Shown: piece after piece, positions 1-8,818 of the stretch
Layout: the number at the start of each line of letters is the position of its first letter
Numbering within the stretch: the first letter of the stretch is position 1
Notes under the pieces: model-generated
The model's database searches: none
What the model was told of the DNA's origin: nothing
The model's input: only the letters and a program-made list of their open reading frames with translations
Program-made: the position numbers and the translations under genes
NCBI RefSeq assembly: GCF_000729995.1
Contig: NZ_JNFG01000199.1
Coordinates: 310,001-374,000, forward strand
Direction: 5' to 3'
Length of the DNA stretch: 64,000 nt
From: Caballeronia sordidicola
Lineage (GTDB): Bacteria > Pseudomonadota > Gammaproteobacteria > Burkholderiales > Burkholderiaceae

Positions 1-492
1 GCCGGAATGACCGCTGTGGAATATCGCCGGCAATCCGTATTCGGCAATTACTTCGTACAACGGATAAGCCATGCGGTCGTTGGCGTAGAAGCCTTGCACG
101 GTCGGATGAAACTTGAAGCCGCGTACGCCGCACTCCTCGATCAGCCGCCGTGCCTCGCGCGCGCCCATCTTGCCCTTGTGCGGATCGATGCTCGCAAAAG
201 CGATCATGATGTCCCGGTTATTGGCCGCAAACTCGGCGATCTCTTCATTTGGAATCCGGCGGCGGCCCATCTGACTTTCGGCATCGACAGTGAACATGAC
301 GAAACCGATCTTGCGTTCGCGGTAGTACTCAATCGTTTCGGGAATCGTCGGGCGGCGCCCCTGGCGCAACACAGTGCCAAAGTACTTGTCCGCCGCGTCG
401 TCGAATTCCTTGCCGAACAGGTCCGGCGGCTGGCAGCACGACACTTCGGCATGAACGTGAGTGTCAATTGCGATCAGGTTATCGATATCCAT
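1..492 (-). CDS. Amidohydrolase family protein (3' end outside the window)
   Basis: The minus strand reads open for 164 codons from an ATG at 492 to the window edge, so the C-terminus is missing. The N-terminus carries the IDTHVHAE metal-binding segment of the amidohydrolase-2 (ACMSD-like) TIM barrel. Further on there are IAFASIDPHKG, VRGFKFHP and AIFHSGHSG, the order expected for beta strands of this fold; the HSGHSG histidine would be a metal ligand. AAAGGAG lies 8 bases before the ATG. The gene starts 21 bases after the acyl-CoA ligase stop and is surely its operon partner. The family contains decarboxylases and hydrolases of aromatic or lactone acids, so a role in aromatic acid breakdown is inferred; the substrate is unknown. 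Confidence 0.9.
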   Translation of the reverse strand, partial: MDIDNLIAIDTHVHAEVSCCQPPDLFGKEFDDAADKYFGTVLRQGRRPTIPETIEYYRERKIGFVMFTVDAESQMGRRRIPNEEIAEFAANNRDIMIAFASIDPHKGKMGAREARRLIEECGVRGFKFHPTVQGFYANDRMAYPLYEVIAEYGLPAIFHSGHSG

Positions 493-513
493 ATTAGTGA
501 CTCCTTTACCCCT

Positions 514-2385
514 TTATGCTGCCACGATGGAACGTGGCACCCAGACGGTGAGCGTGGTGTCGCCGCGGTATAACGCTTCGACAGTTGCGGCACGCTGTGC
601 GAGCACGATGCGCTGGTTGATCGAGCCTTTATCCGTGACTTCGCCGGTCGCGAGGGACGGCGGCGGATCGAGCAGCGCAGCACGGGCAACGCGGCTCGCG
701 CTGCCCGTACCGTCGGCGTACAGGCGCTCGACCAGGGCGCCGAATATTGCGGCAACATCGGGATGCGCGTAGACCTGAGTGACCGGCGTATCGTCCGATG
801 CCCCGGCAAGCTGGCGGCAGGCGGCAAGATTCGGCACGATCAGCACGCCGATCTCGTGGCGATCGTGCCCGGTAACAACCACGTCGCCCACATACGGACT
901 GCCCGCCGCAATCACGCGTTGCCGCAGCGGGCCCACACTTACCCAGGTGCCGGTATTCAGCTTGAAGTCCTCGGCAACCCGGCCGTCGAAAACAAAGCCG
1001 CGGTCGGGGTCTTCCGGATCGAGCCAGCGCACTGCATCGCCGGAACAGAAGAAGCCCTCTTCGTCAAACGCCTCGGCGCTCTGCTCCTGCGCGCGCCAGT
1101 AGCCCGGCGTCACGTTCGGACCGCGATAGCGCACCTCGAGCTTGCGGCTCTGGCCGTCACCCACCGGCACGAGTTTGAGTTCCATTCCCGGCAGCGGCAC
1201 GCCGATCTGACCCGCCACCACTTCCGTCTCGACGATCATCAACGCGGACGGCGCGGTCTCCGTCATGCCAAGGCCAGTGTTCATCACGATCCGTTCACCG
1301 CAATGCGCGACGGCGCTGGCATGAAGCCTGTCCCATACCGGTTGTTCGAGTGCGGCGCCGGCATAGAACTGCATGCGCAGCCGATGATAGAAAGTCGCGC
1401 GCAACTCGGCATCCTGCTCCAGTGCACGCGCAATTTCTTCCCAACCTTTGGGCACGTTGAAATAAACCGTTGGCGAAATCTCACGCAGGTTGGCGAGCGT
1501 TGTCGCCATGCCATCCGTTGTCGGCTTGCCGTCGTCGATGTAAAGCGAGCCGCCATGAAACAGCGTCAATCCGAAGTTCTGGTTGCCGCCAAACGTGTGA
1601 TGCCATGGCAGCCAGTCGATAAAAACCGGCGGCTCTTCGGCAAGAAACGGCCATGCCGCGGTTTCCATCACGAGGTTGCTGGACCACATCCGGTTCGTGT
1701 TGATCACCGCCTTCGGCATCTTCGTCGAGCCCGACGTGCACAGGAACTTGACGATGGTGCCGGGGCCAGTCGCGGCCCGCGCGCGCTCCACAACGTCGGT
1801 CGGCATCGTGGCGATCAGTTCGTTTAACGAAATACTCGTGCGTCCGGCTGGCGGCGTCTCTCCGACGACGACCTCGACGTCAGCCGGCACCGCTTCACGC
1901 AACGCTGCGGCAAAGCGTGCGCCGTCGTCGGCGAAGACAAGTCCCGGCGTGAGCATTGAAAGAATATGGCGCAGCTTCCCATAGCTCTTGTCCAGCAGCG
2001 AATACGCGGGAGACACCGGCACATACGGAACGCCGGCGCACATGCAGCCGAGCGCAACCAGCGCATGTTGCAGCGAGTTGCCAGAAAGAATGGCGACTGG
2101 ACGCTCAGCCGACAAGCCGCGCGCAAGCAGTGCCTCGCCAATGCTGCGTGCCGCAGCGGCGGCCTGTGCGTAGCTTATGTGCTGCCATTGTCTGTCGGGG
2201 CCACGGCGTGCAACCAGGGTGCGCTCCGGCGCCGTGGCGGCATGCTCGAACAACCGATCGATCACGCGATCCGGATAGGGACCAAGCGGTGTTGTCGAGC
2301 GAACGCGCAACGAGCTGTTGCGGTCATTGCTCACTTCAAGCGGACCGACGCCGAAACTTACGCGTCGATAGGTATGTGCTGGCAT
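514..2385 (-). CDS. Feruloyl-CoA synthase-like acyl-CoA ligase
   Basis: This 623-residue AMP-dependent ligase of the ANL superfamily is expected to activate an aromatic or cinnamic acid with ATP and CoA in the cytoplasm. The P-loop TSGSTKMPK is at residues 217-225, followed by the LGMTETAPS adenylate motif and FCSGDAVRW with FDGRVAEDFKL near the hinge to the C-terminal domain. Length and the N-terminal pattern (RTTPLGPYP-like segment) fit the feruloyl-CoA synthase branch, not fatty acyl ligases. An upstream in-frame extension of 16 codons exists, but the ATG at 2385 has GGAGA seven bases upstream and starts like relatives. It lies between a crotonase and an amidohydrolase under a MarR gene, a typical hydroxycinnamate arrangement. 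The exact substrate is inferred. Confidence 0.85.
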   Translation of the reverse strand: MPAHTYRRVSFGVGPLEVSNDRNSSLRVRSTTPLGPYPDRVIDRLFEHAATAPERTLVARRGPDRQWQHISYAQAAAAARSIGEALLARGLSAERPVAILSGNSLQHALVALGCMCAGVPYVPVSPAYSLLDKSYGKLRHILSMLTPGLVFADDGARFAAALREAVPADVEVVVGETPPAGRTSISLNELIATMPTDVVERARAATGPGTIVKFLCTSGSTKMPKAVINTNRMWSSNLVMETAAWPFLAEEPPVFIDWLPWHHTFGGNQNFGLTLFHGGSLYIDDGKPTTDGMATTLANLREISPTVYFNVPKGWEEIARALEQDAELRATFYHRLRMQFYAGAALEQPVWDRLHASAVAHCGERIVMNTGLGMTETAPSALMIVETEVVAGQIGVPLPGMELKLVPVGDGQSRKLEVRYRGPNVTPGYWRAQEQSAEAFDEEGFFCSGDAVRWLDPEDPDRGFVFDGRVAEDFKLNTGTWVSVGPLRQRVIAAGSPYVGDVVVTGHDRHEIGVLIVPNLAACRQLAGASDDTPVTQVYAHPDVAAIFGALVERLYADGTGSASRVARAALLDPPPSLATGEVTDKGSINQRIVLAQRAATVEALYRGDTTLTVWVPRSIVAA

Positions 2386-2460
2386 CAATTGTCTCCGTCC
2401 ATCATCCTGTTTGCAGCGGCCGTTTGCGGCCATCTTGTTGCGTGACGAGCGAGCGCGGAT

Positions 2461-3249
2461 TTATTTTGGAACCACGCGGCCAACCTTGTGTTCGAGGAAC
2501 GCCGCCAGACGCTCCTGCGTCTGCGGATCACTCAGCGCGATCGCCGCCATCAGCGATTCAGTCAGCAAGCCATCCTGAATCGATTGATCGGCGATTCGCG
2601 GCAGCACCTGGGTCACGGCGTAGTTGGTGGTCGGCGAGTTCTGCGCGATCCGCGCGGCGAGTTCACGCGCCTTCTCAAGCCCTTCGCCGCTCTTGACCAG
2701 ATACTGGGCAATCCCGGTGTCGTACCCTTCTTGTGCGTTATAAACCCGGCCGGTCAGCATCATGTCCCCCATCCGTGCGACACCGATCAAACGCGACACC
2801 CGCACCGACGCGCCACCGCCCACGAAAAGGCCGCGGCTGCCTTCGGGTAACGCGTAAAACGCCGACTCTTCCGCGACCCTGACGTGGCACGCGGAGGCGA
2901 GTTCGAGACCGCCGCCAATGGTCGCTCCCTTTAACACGGCGATAACCGGCGCTCGCCCGAACTGGATCTGCTCAAAAGCGGCGTGCCACATGCGCGAATG
3001 ATGCATCGCCTCCACCGTGGGGCGCTCGCGCATCTCGGCCAGATCGAGTCCTGCGCAAAAATGTTCACCCTCGGCATGCAGGATGATCGCCCTCACGGTC
3101 TCCGGCATCGTTTCGAACGCATGGCGCAATTCCGCCACTAGCGCATCGCTGATCGCGTTACGCTTGGCGGGGCGATTAAGACAGACCAGCGCGATCGATT
3201 CTTCGAGCTGGACGCTCAGATACTCATACTCAGGTTGCGTCATATTCAT
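2461..3249 (-). CDS. Enoyl-CoA hydratase/isomerase (crotonase) family, first gene of the aromatic operon
   Basis: This 262-residue crotonase-fold protein acts on an acyl-CoA thioester. Visible family segments are LNRPAKRNAIS, the oxyanion-hole region HFCAGLDLAEM, and GGGLELASACHVRVAEE with YALPEGSRGLFVGGG. It is the first gene of the minus operon, with the ligase 75 bases downstream, so it most likely hydrates or cleaves the CoA ester the ligase makes, as hydroxycinnamoyl-CoA hydratase-lyases do. It is not possible to say from sequence alone whether it is a hydratase, lyase or isomerase. Two ATGs lie close together (3249 and 3243) and the ribosome site is weak. Confidence 0.85.
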   Translation of the reverse strand: MNMTQPEYEYLSVQLEESIALVCLNRPAKRNAISDALVAELRHAFETMPETVRAIILHAEGEHFCAGLDLAEMRERPTVEAMHHSRMWHAAFEQIQFGRAPVIAVLKGATIGGGLELASACHVRVAEESAFYALPEGSRGLFVGGGASVRVSRLIGVARMGDMMLTGRVYNAQEGYDTGIAQYLVKSGEGLEKARELAARIAQNSPTTNYAVTQVLPRIADQSIQDGLLTESLMAAIALSDPQTQERLAAFLEHKVGRVVPK

Positions 3250-3281
3250 GGTCGTTAAGCGTCGGTGTTAAAACATGAATT

Positions 3282-3300
3282 TAGTTATACAACATAACTA
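3282..3300. promoter_or_regulatory. Palindromic operator, probably for the adjacent MarR repressor
   Basis: TAGTTAT-ACAAC-ATAACTA is a perfect 7-bp inverted repeat with a 5-base spacer. It sits in the divergent region between the crotonase and the MarR gene and covers the -10 box of the crotonase promoter. Fifteen contiguous bases recur upstream of the MFS gene at 6627-6641. MarR proteins bind such 16-20 bp palindromes; binding itself is inferred. Confidence 0.75.
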
Positions 3301-3312
3301 TTAAGATGACAA
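3284..3312 (-). promoter_or_regulatory. Sigma-70 promoter of the crotonase-ligase-amidohydrolase operon
   Basis: On the minus strand TTGTCA (3307-3312) is followed after exactly 17 bases by TATAAC (3284-3289), about 35 bases upstream of the crotonase start. The palindrome at 3282-3300 overlaps the -10 box and part of the spacer, so a bound repressor would block polymerase. Confidence 0.65.
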
Positions 3313-3406
3313 GCGGGGCGCGTTCATCGGGTGTCTGCAAGCTTTTTTCGATGAACCAGCGTGTTATGATCGGCGCGCCCTCTTTTGCGCGAAAGCGTCT
3401 ACCTCC

Positions 3407-3868
3407 ATGGCCTCAAGACCCGCTCCAGTTGCTTCCGACGATCAGGCCGACCAGACCGAACTGCTCGGCCTCGTGGGTTACAACCTGCGCCGGGCGTATC
3501 TCGTCATACAGTCGCTATTCGACGAACGAATGGAAAAACACGACCTGCGGCAAGCGGAATTCAGCGTGCTGTCGATCGTAAAAGACAATCCTGGAATCAA
3601 TCAGAAGGCGCTGGCCGAAGCGCTCGTGGTGGCGCCGCCCAATCTCGCGACGCTGCTTGACCGGCTCGAAGCGCGCAGCCTGCTCACCCGCCAGCGCAAC
3701 CCCGAAGACAAGCGCGCGCAGCTCGTCGAATTGACGACTCAAGGCGCGCGGCTCTATGGCCGCGCCCTGAAAGCGGCGGCGGACGCAGACAACGCTGCGG
3801 TAGACAGGCTTTCCGCAGCCGAACGCGAGCAGTTGAAAGCGCTGTTGCGAAAGATCTTTGCCGACTGA
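3407..3868 (+). CDS. MarR family transcriptional regulator
   Basis: This 153-residue protein has the MarR winged-helix layout: dimerisation helices at both ends, a recognition region NQKALAEALVVAPPNLATLLDRLE and the wing LLTRQRNPEDKRAQLVELT. It is transcribed divergently from the crotonase-ligase-amidohydrolase operon and the gap holds a perfect palindrome over the operon promoter. MarR regulators of hydroxycinnamate clusters (HcaR, CouR, FerR types) are released from DNA by the CoA thioester made by the ligase; this control mode is inferred here. The start at 3407 has no strong ribosome site, so a nearby alternative start is possible. Confidence 0.9.
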   Translation: MASRPAPVASDDQADQTELLGLVGYNLRRAYLVIQSLFDERMEKHDLRQAEFSVLSIVKDNPGINQKALAEALVVAPPNLATLLDRLEARSLLTRQRNPEDKRAQLVELTTQGARLYGRALKAAADADNAAVDRLSAAEREQLKALLRKIFAD

Positions 3869-3885
3869 ACCGGCACCCGCTCTGG

Positions 3886-3910
3886 CCGGTCTGTGCAGGC
3901 GCCAGACCGG
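3886..3910 (+). terminator. Hairpin downstream of the MarR gene
   Basis: CCGGTCTG (3886-3893) and CAGACCGG (3903-3910) form a perfect 8-bp stem with a 9-base loop, 18 bases after the MarR stop. No T-run follows, so intrinsic termination is only possible. Confidence 0.35.
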
Positions 3911-4025
3911 TCGTCGCGATCAAGCAACTCGCCGTCAGCTTGGCCCGCAGGCGCAGCCGCCGCATCGCGGCAACGCCTGGGCCCAGCACGAATGATTCGA
4001 AGCGGGCGACCATGCAGATCACCGC

Positions 4026-5102
4026 TCAGAAGTGTGTCAGCACACCAATCCGGCCGATGAACTGCGACGCCGAACTCGACGCCACCATCACGTCGTTGAT
4101 CTGCGCGTTGGCGCCTTCATTTGCACGCTGATAAATGGTCGTGACATAAACGGTGGTGCGTTTCGACAAGAAGTATTGCAACATCGCCGTCAACTGGTGC
4201 GCGTGATTGTCGTCGACCACCGCGTTGCCTTTCATATACGAATACGCGCCGCTCAAAAGCAGGGCGGGGGTGATCTGCCACGCGCTGCCGGCCTCGACCT
4301 GCCATATGCCAGCGCCGTTCAGGTTGTTGCGCACTGTTGTGAACAGCCCCGTCAGCGTGAAGTCGCCCACGTGATAGTGGCTACCGACGCCCCAGTTGCG
4401 CACGCTGTCCTGACCGCCAGTCGTCGCCGTTTTAACGAGTGTATAGGCGGCATTCGCACCGAACCCGCCGTTCGCATAATTGAGCCCGAAGCTCGATGCA
4501 TTGCTCGCGCCAATCGATCCAGCCACGCCACCAAAGCCGTACATCGCGCCGGCTGAAAAACCATTAAAAGTGGCGCTTTGATATTTCACTGAATTGGTGA
4601 TCCGTTCGCCGGCCATCCGGTCCCAATCGAACGCGCCAGTCGGATTGTCGGGCAACGCAAGCTTGGCGAACGGCCCGTTGCGGAAGTCGTAAACACCCGC
4701 CGCGGCGAGGGTTGCGTCGTCGAAGCCGAAGAACAGCGAGTCGACCATGAAGTCATATTGATTGCCGAGCGTGAGACGCCCGAGTCGATCGTCAGCGAGA
4801 CCCACATAGGCCGTGCGGCTGAACAGACTCTGTCCGGGCATAAAGGAGCCGGTGCCAAGTTCATACTGATTCGTCAATTCAAAAATCGCCCGCGTGCCAC
4901 CGCCAAGATCCTCCTTGCCAGTAAATATCAGGAGGTTGGGCACCGCGATCCCATCATCGAACTTCAGTGTGCGGCCGCCGCCTTCGTTGCTGACGTAAGA
5001 TACGCCGCCGTCGATCAAACCGCTGAGTGTCACACTGCTTTGGGCGAACGCGTGGCACGCGAACAGCATGCCGGCTGCCGTACATACCGCTTTCATCTTC
5101 AT
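4026..5102 (-). CDS. Gram-negative porin (Burkholderia-type, porin_4)
   Basis: This 358-residue outer-membrane beta-barrel protein starts MKMKAVCTAAGM, with a signal peptide ending at CHAFAQ, then SSVTLSGLIDGGVSYVSN, the typical first strand of Burkholderia general porins. It ends with an aromatic residue (VLTHF), the usual outer-membrane assembly signal. The reading frame is open 53 codons further upstream, but the ATG at 5102 follows AAGGAGA and begins the signal peptide. It lies between the aromatic-acid operon and the MFS carrier on the same strand as both, so it may help substrates cross the outer membrane. No copy of the MarR operator was seen directly upstream. Confidence 0.92.
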   Translation of the reverse strand: MKMKAVCTAAGMLFACHAFAQSSVTLSGLIDGGVSYVSNEGGGRTLKFDDGIAVPNLLIFTGKEDLGGGTRAIFELTNQYELGTGSFMPGQSLFSRTAYVGLADDRLGRLTLGNQYDFMVDSLFFGFDDATLAAAGVYDFRNGPFAKLALPDNPTGAFDWDRMAGERITNSVKYQSATFNGFSAGAMYGFGGVAGSIGASNASSFGLNYANGGFGANAAYTLVKTATTGGQDSVRNWGVGSHYHVGDFTLTGLFTTVRNNLNGAGIWQVEAGSAWQITPALLLSGAYSYMKGNAVVDDNHAHQLTAMLQYFLSKRTTVYVTTIYQRANEGANAQINDVMVASSSASQFIGRIGVLTHF

Positions 5103-5327
5103 CGACTGTCTCCTTACCGGATATAAAAATTGCGACTTTTCGTCGTCAGTTGGTTTGGTATTGCTATTTCTATTTCTATTGCTCTTGCGGTACGCCCCCC
5201 GGATTCGATGCAGCGGATACAGGCGTGGCAAGCCACAGCCTTCAGGCCGCTCTGAATCCAAAGGGTTGATCTGTACGGATGCGTCAGCGAGTGACGCGGC
5301 GCGTCTCGAAACGGCCGGGTTAGCGTT

Positions 5328-6599
5328 TCATACTGGCTGATCGCCCGAAGTGCCGGGAATGACGGCTCGTTCTGCCAGTTTGCGGGGCGCCGTCTCGACC
5401 AGGAACAGCGACACCGCGGCGCCGGCGATCAGGCCGCCAAGCGCGAAATCAAGCGTGAACGCCAGACCGAAGTGCTGCGCAATGAAGCCCGCAATGACAG
5501 GCGCGAGACCGCCGCCAAATATCTCTCCGGTACCGGAGACGAAGCCAACCGACGATGCGATCAGACCAAGCGGTGCGGCCTCAGTGGCGATCGGTCCGCT
5601 CAGAAGTCCGAGCAGGCCGAGTGCGAACACGGAGATGCCGAACAACAGCGCGAACAGCAGTTGCGGATTCGGGCCGGTGCACGAGAACACATACAGCAAT
5701 CCGGCCGCGGCAACGAACGCGATGACTGCCGCGTTACGGCGCCCAATGTAGTCAGACACACCGGCCACGCCGAACGAACCGATGAAGCCGCCAAAACCGA
5801 TGGCCGACACGACGAAACCCATGCTCTGCGTATCCAGATGCAGGACTTCGACGAGGTACGTCGGCACCATCGCGCTAACGACGAAAATGCCGGCCATGGC
5901 ACACAGGATCGCAGCCATTGCCAGCCATACGTTGCGGCTGGCGAAGAGCGCAGTCCAGCGCGGACGCGCCGCGCTGGACGTAGCAGTGGTCCGAACACTC
6001 ACGCCAACGCTGCGCGGTTGATCGCGCAGCGTCCGTGCGATCAACGCCGCCACGATGAGCCCTGGCACCGCCGAAATCATGAATACCCAGTGCCACGACG
6101 GCACGACCCGCAGCAATTGCGTGGCAAGAATGGGGGCGAAACCAAGACCGAGCAACGAGAACATACTGAGTTGCAAACCTTGGTTGAAGCCGCGCCTCGA
6201 CGGTAATGAAGCCTCGCCGGTGGCGGCGACGCTAGCCGGCGTGAACGCCCCTTCGGCAATCCCCATCACCGCGCGGATCAGCATCAGACTGGCGAAGCTC
6301 GTGGCCAGCCCGGACAGGCTCGATAACAGGGAGAAAGCGATCATCGTGACCACGAGAATTTTCTTCCGGCCGATACGGTCAGATACCGCCCCCATTGCGA
6401 TAGCCCACACTCCCCATGTCACGCTCAGAATGCCGATCAGACTGCCGAGTTGCTGAAAATTGAGCCCTAGGTCATGCATCATGTGCGGAAACAGCGGGGC
6501 GACAATCCATCGATCAAGACCAACGAGGCCGAACCCGAGGCCAAGCAGGACAAGTGTCTTGCGCTCGTAAGCTGTGTCGTGTTGCGGGGCAATGCTCAT
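5328..6599 (-). CDS. MFS transporter, probable aromatic-acid carrier
   Basis: This 423-residue inner-membrane carrier has about 12 hydrophobic segments. The loop 2-3 signature GAVSDRIGRKKIL and its second-half counterpart GVSDYIGRRNAAV are visible, and GLDRWIVAPLFPHM in TM1 resembles aromatic acid/H+ symporter or ACS-type carriers. The start is preceded by AAAGGAGA. The leader holds a near-copy of the MarR operator found upstream of the CoA-ligase operon, so it is likely the uptake carrier for the same substrate. Substrate and direction of transport are inferred. Confidence 0.88.
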   Translation of the reverse strand: MSIAPQHDTAYERKTLVLLGLGFGLVGLDRWIVAPLFPHMMHDLGLNFQQLGSLIGILSVTWGVWAIAMGAVSDRIGRKKILVVTMIAFSLLSSLSGLATSFASLMLIRAVMGIAEGAFTPASVAATGEASLPSRRGFNQGLQLSMFSLLGLGFAPILATQLLRVVPSWHWVFMISAVPGLIVAALIARTLRDQPRSVGVSVRTTATSSAARPRWTALFASRNVWLAMAAILCAMAGIFVVSAMVPTYLVEVLHLDTQSMGFVVSAIGFGGFIGSFGVAGVSDYIGRRNAAVIAFVAAAGLLYVFSCTGPNPQLLFALLFGISVFALGLLGLLSGPIATEAAPLGLIASSVGFVSGTGEIFGGGLAPVIAGFIAQHFGLAFTLDFALGGLIAGAAVSLFLVETAPRKLAERAVIPGTSGDQPV

Positions 6600-6626
6600 G
6601 AAGACGTCTCCTTTCAGTTTGGAATT

Positions 6627-6641
6627 TAGTTATGTTGTATA
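6627..6641. promoter_or_regulatory. Second copy of the MarR-type operator, upstream of the MFS gene
   Basis: TAGTTATGTTGTATA matches the reverse complement of the 3282-3300 palindrome over 15 contiguous bases; the last 4 bases of the right arm are degenerate. It lies 27 bases upstream of the MFS start codon, within the expected promoter region. Confidence 0.6.
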
Positions 6642-6673
6642 TTTGTTATTGATGATAAGTTAATTTCAAACGA

Positions 6674-6934
6674 ATGCAAGCGGGGACTGATAGGGGAAAA
6701 CGCCGAAGCGAGTGCGCGGCGCGTTGTCGTGGTCGGGGCCAGCACTACGATGTTCCGATCAACTATGTCGGCCTTGCAGAGAGTTGGGATGCAATTTCGG
6801 TTGACGGCAGTATTGAAGGGCGCGACTGTGTGCTGCGCTACAAGCGAGACGGACGTGTGGTTGCGGTAGCTTCGATCTATCGCGATATCGATAGTTTGCG
6901 AGCGGAAGCCGAGATGGAGCGCGCCTCACTTTGA
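6674..6934 (+). pseudogene. 3' remnant of a ferredoxin-NAD(P) reductase gene
   Basis: The open frame encodes 86 residues, of which the part from about 6743 on (QHYDVPINYVGLAESWD, then RDCVLRYKRDGRVVAVASIYRD) is the C-terminal reductase domain found at the end of ring-hydroxylating dioxygenase ferredoxin reductases and related AIF-like flavoproteins. The FAD and NAD domains that should precede it are absent; the sequence before 6743 is unrelated and lies next to the MFS leader. It is therefore a broken gene, not a small protein. No start with a good ribosome site was seen. Confidence 0.7.
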
Positions 6935-7115
6935 TTCGAGGACGAATCGCAAATGATCTTGCGCCTGGACTGCGGGCCCTCAATGACCGGTCTTTAGTGA
7001 GCTTAGTGAGCGCGCCAGGCTGGGGGCGATGTGGCCGGTGATGAACGCGGCGTCAGGCATGCGTTGCTTGTCCTGAGACGCCGGTCCGTTGCAGCACATC
7101 GGTCCCGGCGTGTGG

Positions 7116-8075
7116 TTAACGGCTGCGTCGTGTGAACGCTACCCCGTAAACCGCAGACCTGATGACGGGCATCCTGTCGTCAGAGAGCTCAATTCCATCG
7201 GGGAGGTTGGTCGGGAGGAACAGCAAATCTTTCTGCACCTCCCGGCTGTCGGCAAGGGCCTTGTGGAGTGTCAGTACGCCCAGGTCCAACACCTGACGAT
7301 CGTTGGGCCAAGGCTGGCTTGGATCCTTCGTCTGGTCGCCGGCTTCGGCAAGCTGGGCCGTGAGGTGGAATACGACCGGCTTCTTCGCGATGCGCTGCGG
7401 CAGGTCGTCGATGAGGAAATCGGGAGGTTGTCTGGCAGCCTCATCAGCCGTCAGATACACAAGTTCATCCGGGGTCATGATGTACCGCACCGCCTGCCTG
7501 CGCCCGGCCTTGTCGATGAAGATAAAGGCGTTGAGGCCGCAGTACTCCTCATGTGCAAAACTGTCCGGAGTGCCCGCAGTGCCGAAGGCCGCGGGAACCG
7601 TCGGGTGGCTGGCGGCGAATTCATCGAACCTGGTCGGCTTGGGAGTACCGTCGGGACTCTCGCTAATGGCCATCAGCAGATCGCGAAACTCCTCTCCAGT
7701 TGCCATCGGGAAGGTCTTTATCGCCAGCATCACGATGTCGACTTCGGCCCCGCCAACCATATGGAACTTGACGGCCATGCCTTTGATGTTGCCAGGGGCG
7801 CCGTCCGGGATGGCCGGAAAGCCACCGTCGTTTGAAAAGCGCACGGTGAAGGGAATGCTGCTGCCGTCGAAGAGCGCCGCGCGGCTCAATGCCGACGCGG
7901 CAGGCGTGGCGACAAAGCTGCCTGTCGCGACCAAGCCTTTGGCGTGGTTGACGCGGAAGCCAGGATGGGTTCCGTAGATCTTATAGAAGATGTCAACGAT
8001 CTGGTTTGCGAGCGAAGCATAGTCGTCGTCGGCTGCTGCCGGGGTTGACAAGCCTTCCGCTGGTAAATCGCCCAT
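7116..8075 (-). CDS. Catalase-related peroxidase (SrpA-like)
   Basis: This 319-residue haem protein is of the catalase-like superfamily. It is shorter than true catalases and matches the catalase-related peroxidase group. The distal histidine lies in RVNHAKGLVATGSF, followed by FTVRFSNDGGFPAIPDG and GNIKGMAVKFH, and the C-terminus has RSAVYGVAFTRR, where the tyrosine is the probable haem ligand. The ATG at 8075 is preceded by GGAGG at 6 bases; an upstream ATG at 8126 adds 17 residues without a better site. No signal peptide is visible, whereas many family members are periplasmic. It probably reduces organic or hydrogen peroxide. It stands alone on its strand. Confidence 0.85.
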   Translation of the reverse strand: MGDLPAEGLSTPAAADDDYASLANQIVDIFYKIYGTHPGFRVNHAKGLVATGSFVATPAASALSRAALFDGSSIPFTVRFSNDGGFPAIPDGAPGNIKGMAVKFHMVGGAEVDIVMLAIKTFPMATGEEFRDLLMAISESPDGTPKPTRFDEFAASHPTVPAAFGTAGTPDSFAHEEYCGLNAFIFIDKAGRRQAVRYIMTPDELVYLTADEAARQPPDFLIDDLPQRIAKKPVVFHLTAQLAEAGDQTKDPSQPWPNDRQVLDLGVLTLHKALADSREVQKDLLFLPTNLPDGIELSDDRMPVIRSAVYGVAFTRRSR

Positions 8076-8220
8076 ATGAAACCTCCGATCAGTTGGGAGG
8101 GGTCCGCGGCCAATCTGGGACATCATTTCAATCTAGGCGTTTTGGCGTCGAATTCGAATAACCGGTGCGGACAAACAGTTATGAATCAGAGGAAAGAATC
8201 ATGCGCGACTGGCGCGCACG

Positions 8221-8433
8221 CTACTGCCCGAGCGAAGCAGGCATGAAGTGACGCGCGTTGTGATCTGGGTCGTTACGCCGGTGTGGCGCGTTCCAGTCTG
8301 AAATACGCCAGCTCATCGTTGCCTTGCTGACATCCATGCGCGAAGCCGCCGCGGTATAGCTGCTTTGTTCGGCAAGTGTGGTGAGCCAAGTGCGGATGGG
8401 TTCACTTGCCTTCAATGTCCTCCACGCCCACAC
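8221..8433 (-). pseudogene. Remnant of a LysR-type regulator HTH
   Basis: The 70-codon frame includes LAEQSSYTAAASRMDVSKATMS followed by WRISDW, which fits the LysR N-terminal helix-turn-helix (residues about 15-45 of the family). The rest of a LysR protein (about 250 residues) is missing and the tail after ISDW is unrelated. The neighbouring plus-strand crotonase at 8819 could have been its former target. Treated as a decayed gene. Confidence 0.5.
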
Positions 8434-8818
8434 ATTAATTGTTCACGCAGCAAATCAATCAATTCAATGGTGGCGTCTTTGCAGATCGGGGCGGTGGCTC
8501 CTGGATTTGGCTCATCGCCCATTAGCTGACCAGTAGCCAACGCGCAAGCGTTCAACCAAAACGCGGAAGTCGGACATTTCGTTTCTCAAGCGACGTTGAC
8601 CCATGAATCATCGAGCCGCGCCCCGATCTTTTCTGCGCGGGCAAGACTGTTTATCCATGATTGGGGGTTGGCTCGGAGCGACAATAATCCTAGATTTCCC
8701 TTCTGAGGAAGCCGTTAGCCCGGTAGAGGAAAAACTTCGACGGCAAATTTCTTTCGTTCAGGTAGAGATTACCAAGGTGTAGTTCATCACAGTTTTTTTG
8801 TTCATTCGGAGACGCATG
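8434..8818. other. 385-bp stretch without an intact gene
   Basis: No complete gene is recognised. On the minus strand two short frames (beginning near 8577 with MSDFRVLVERLRVGYW, and near 8525 with MGDEPNPGATAPICKD) abut and would join by one frameshift into a roughly 54-residue product; this may be a decayed small gene. The plus-strand end holds the GGAGA ribosome site of the crotonase. Confidence 0.4.
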
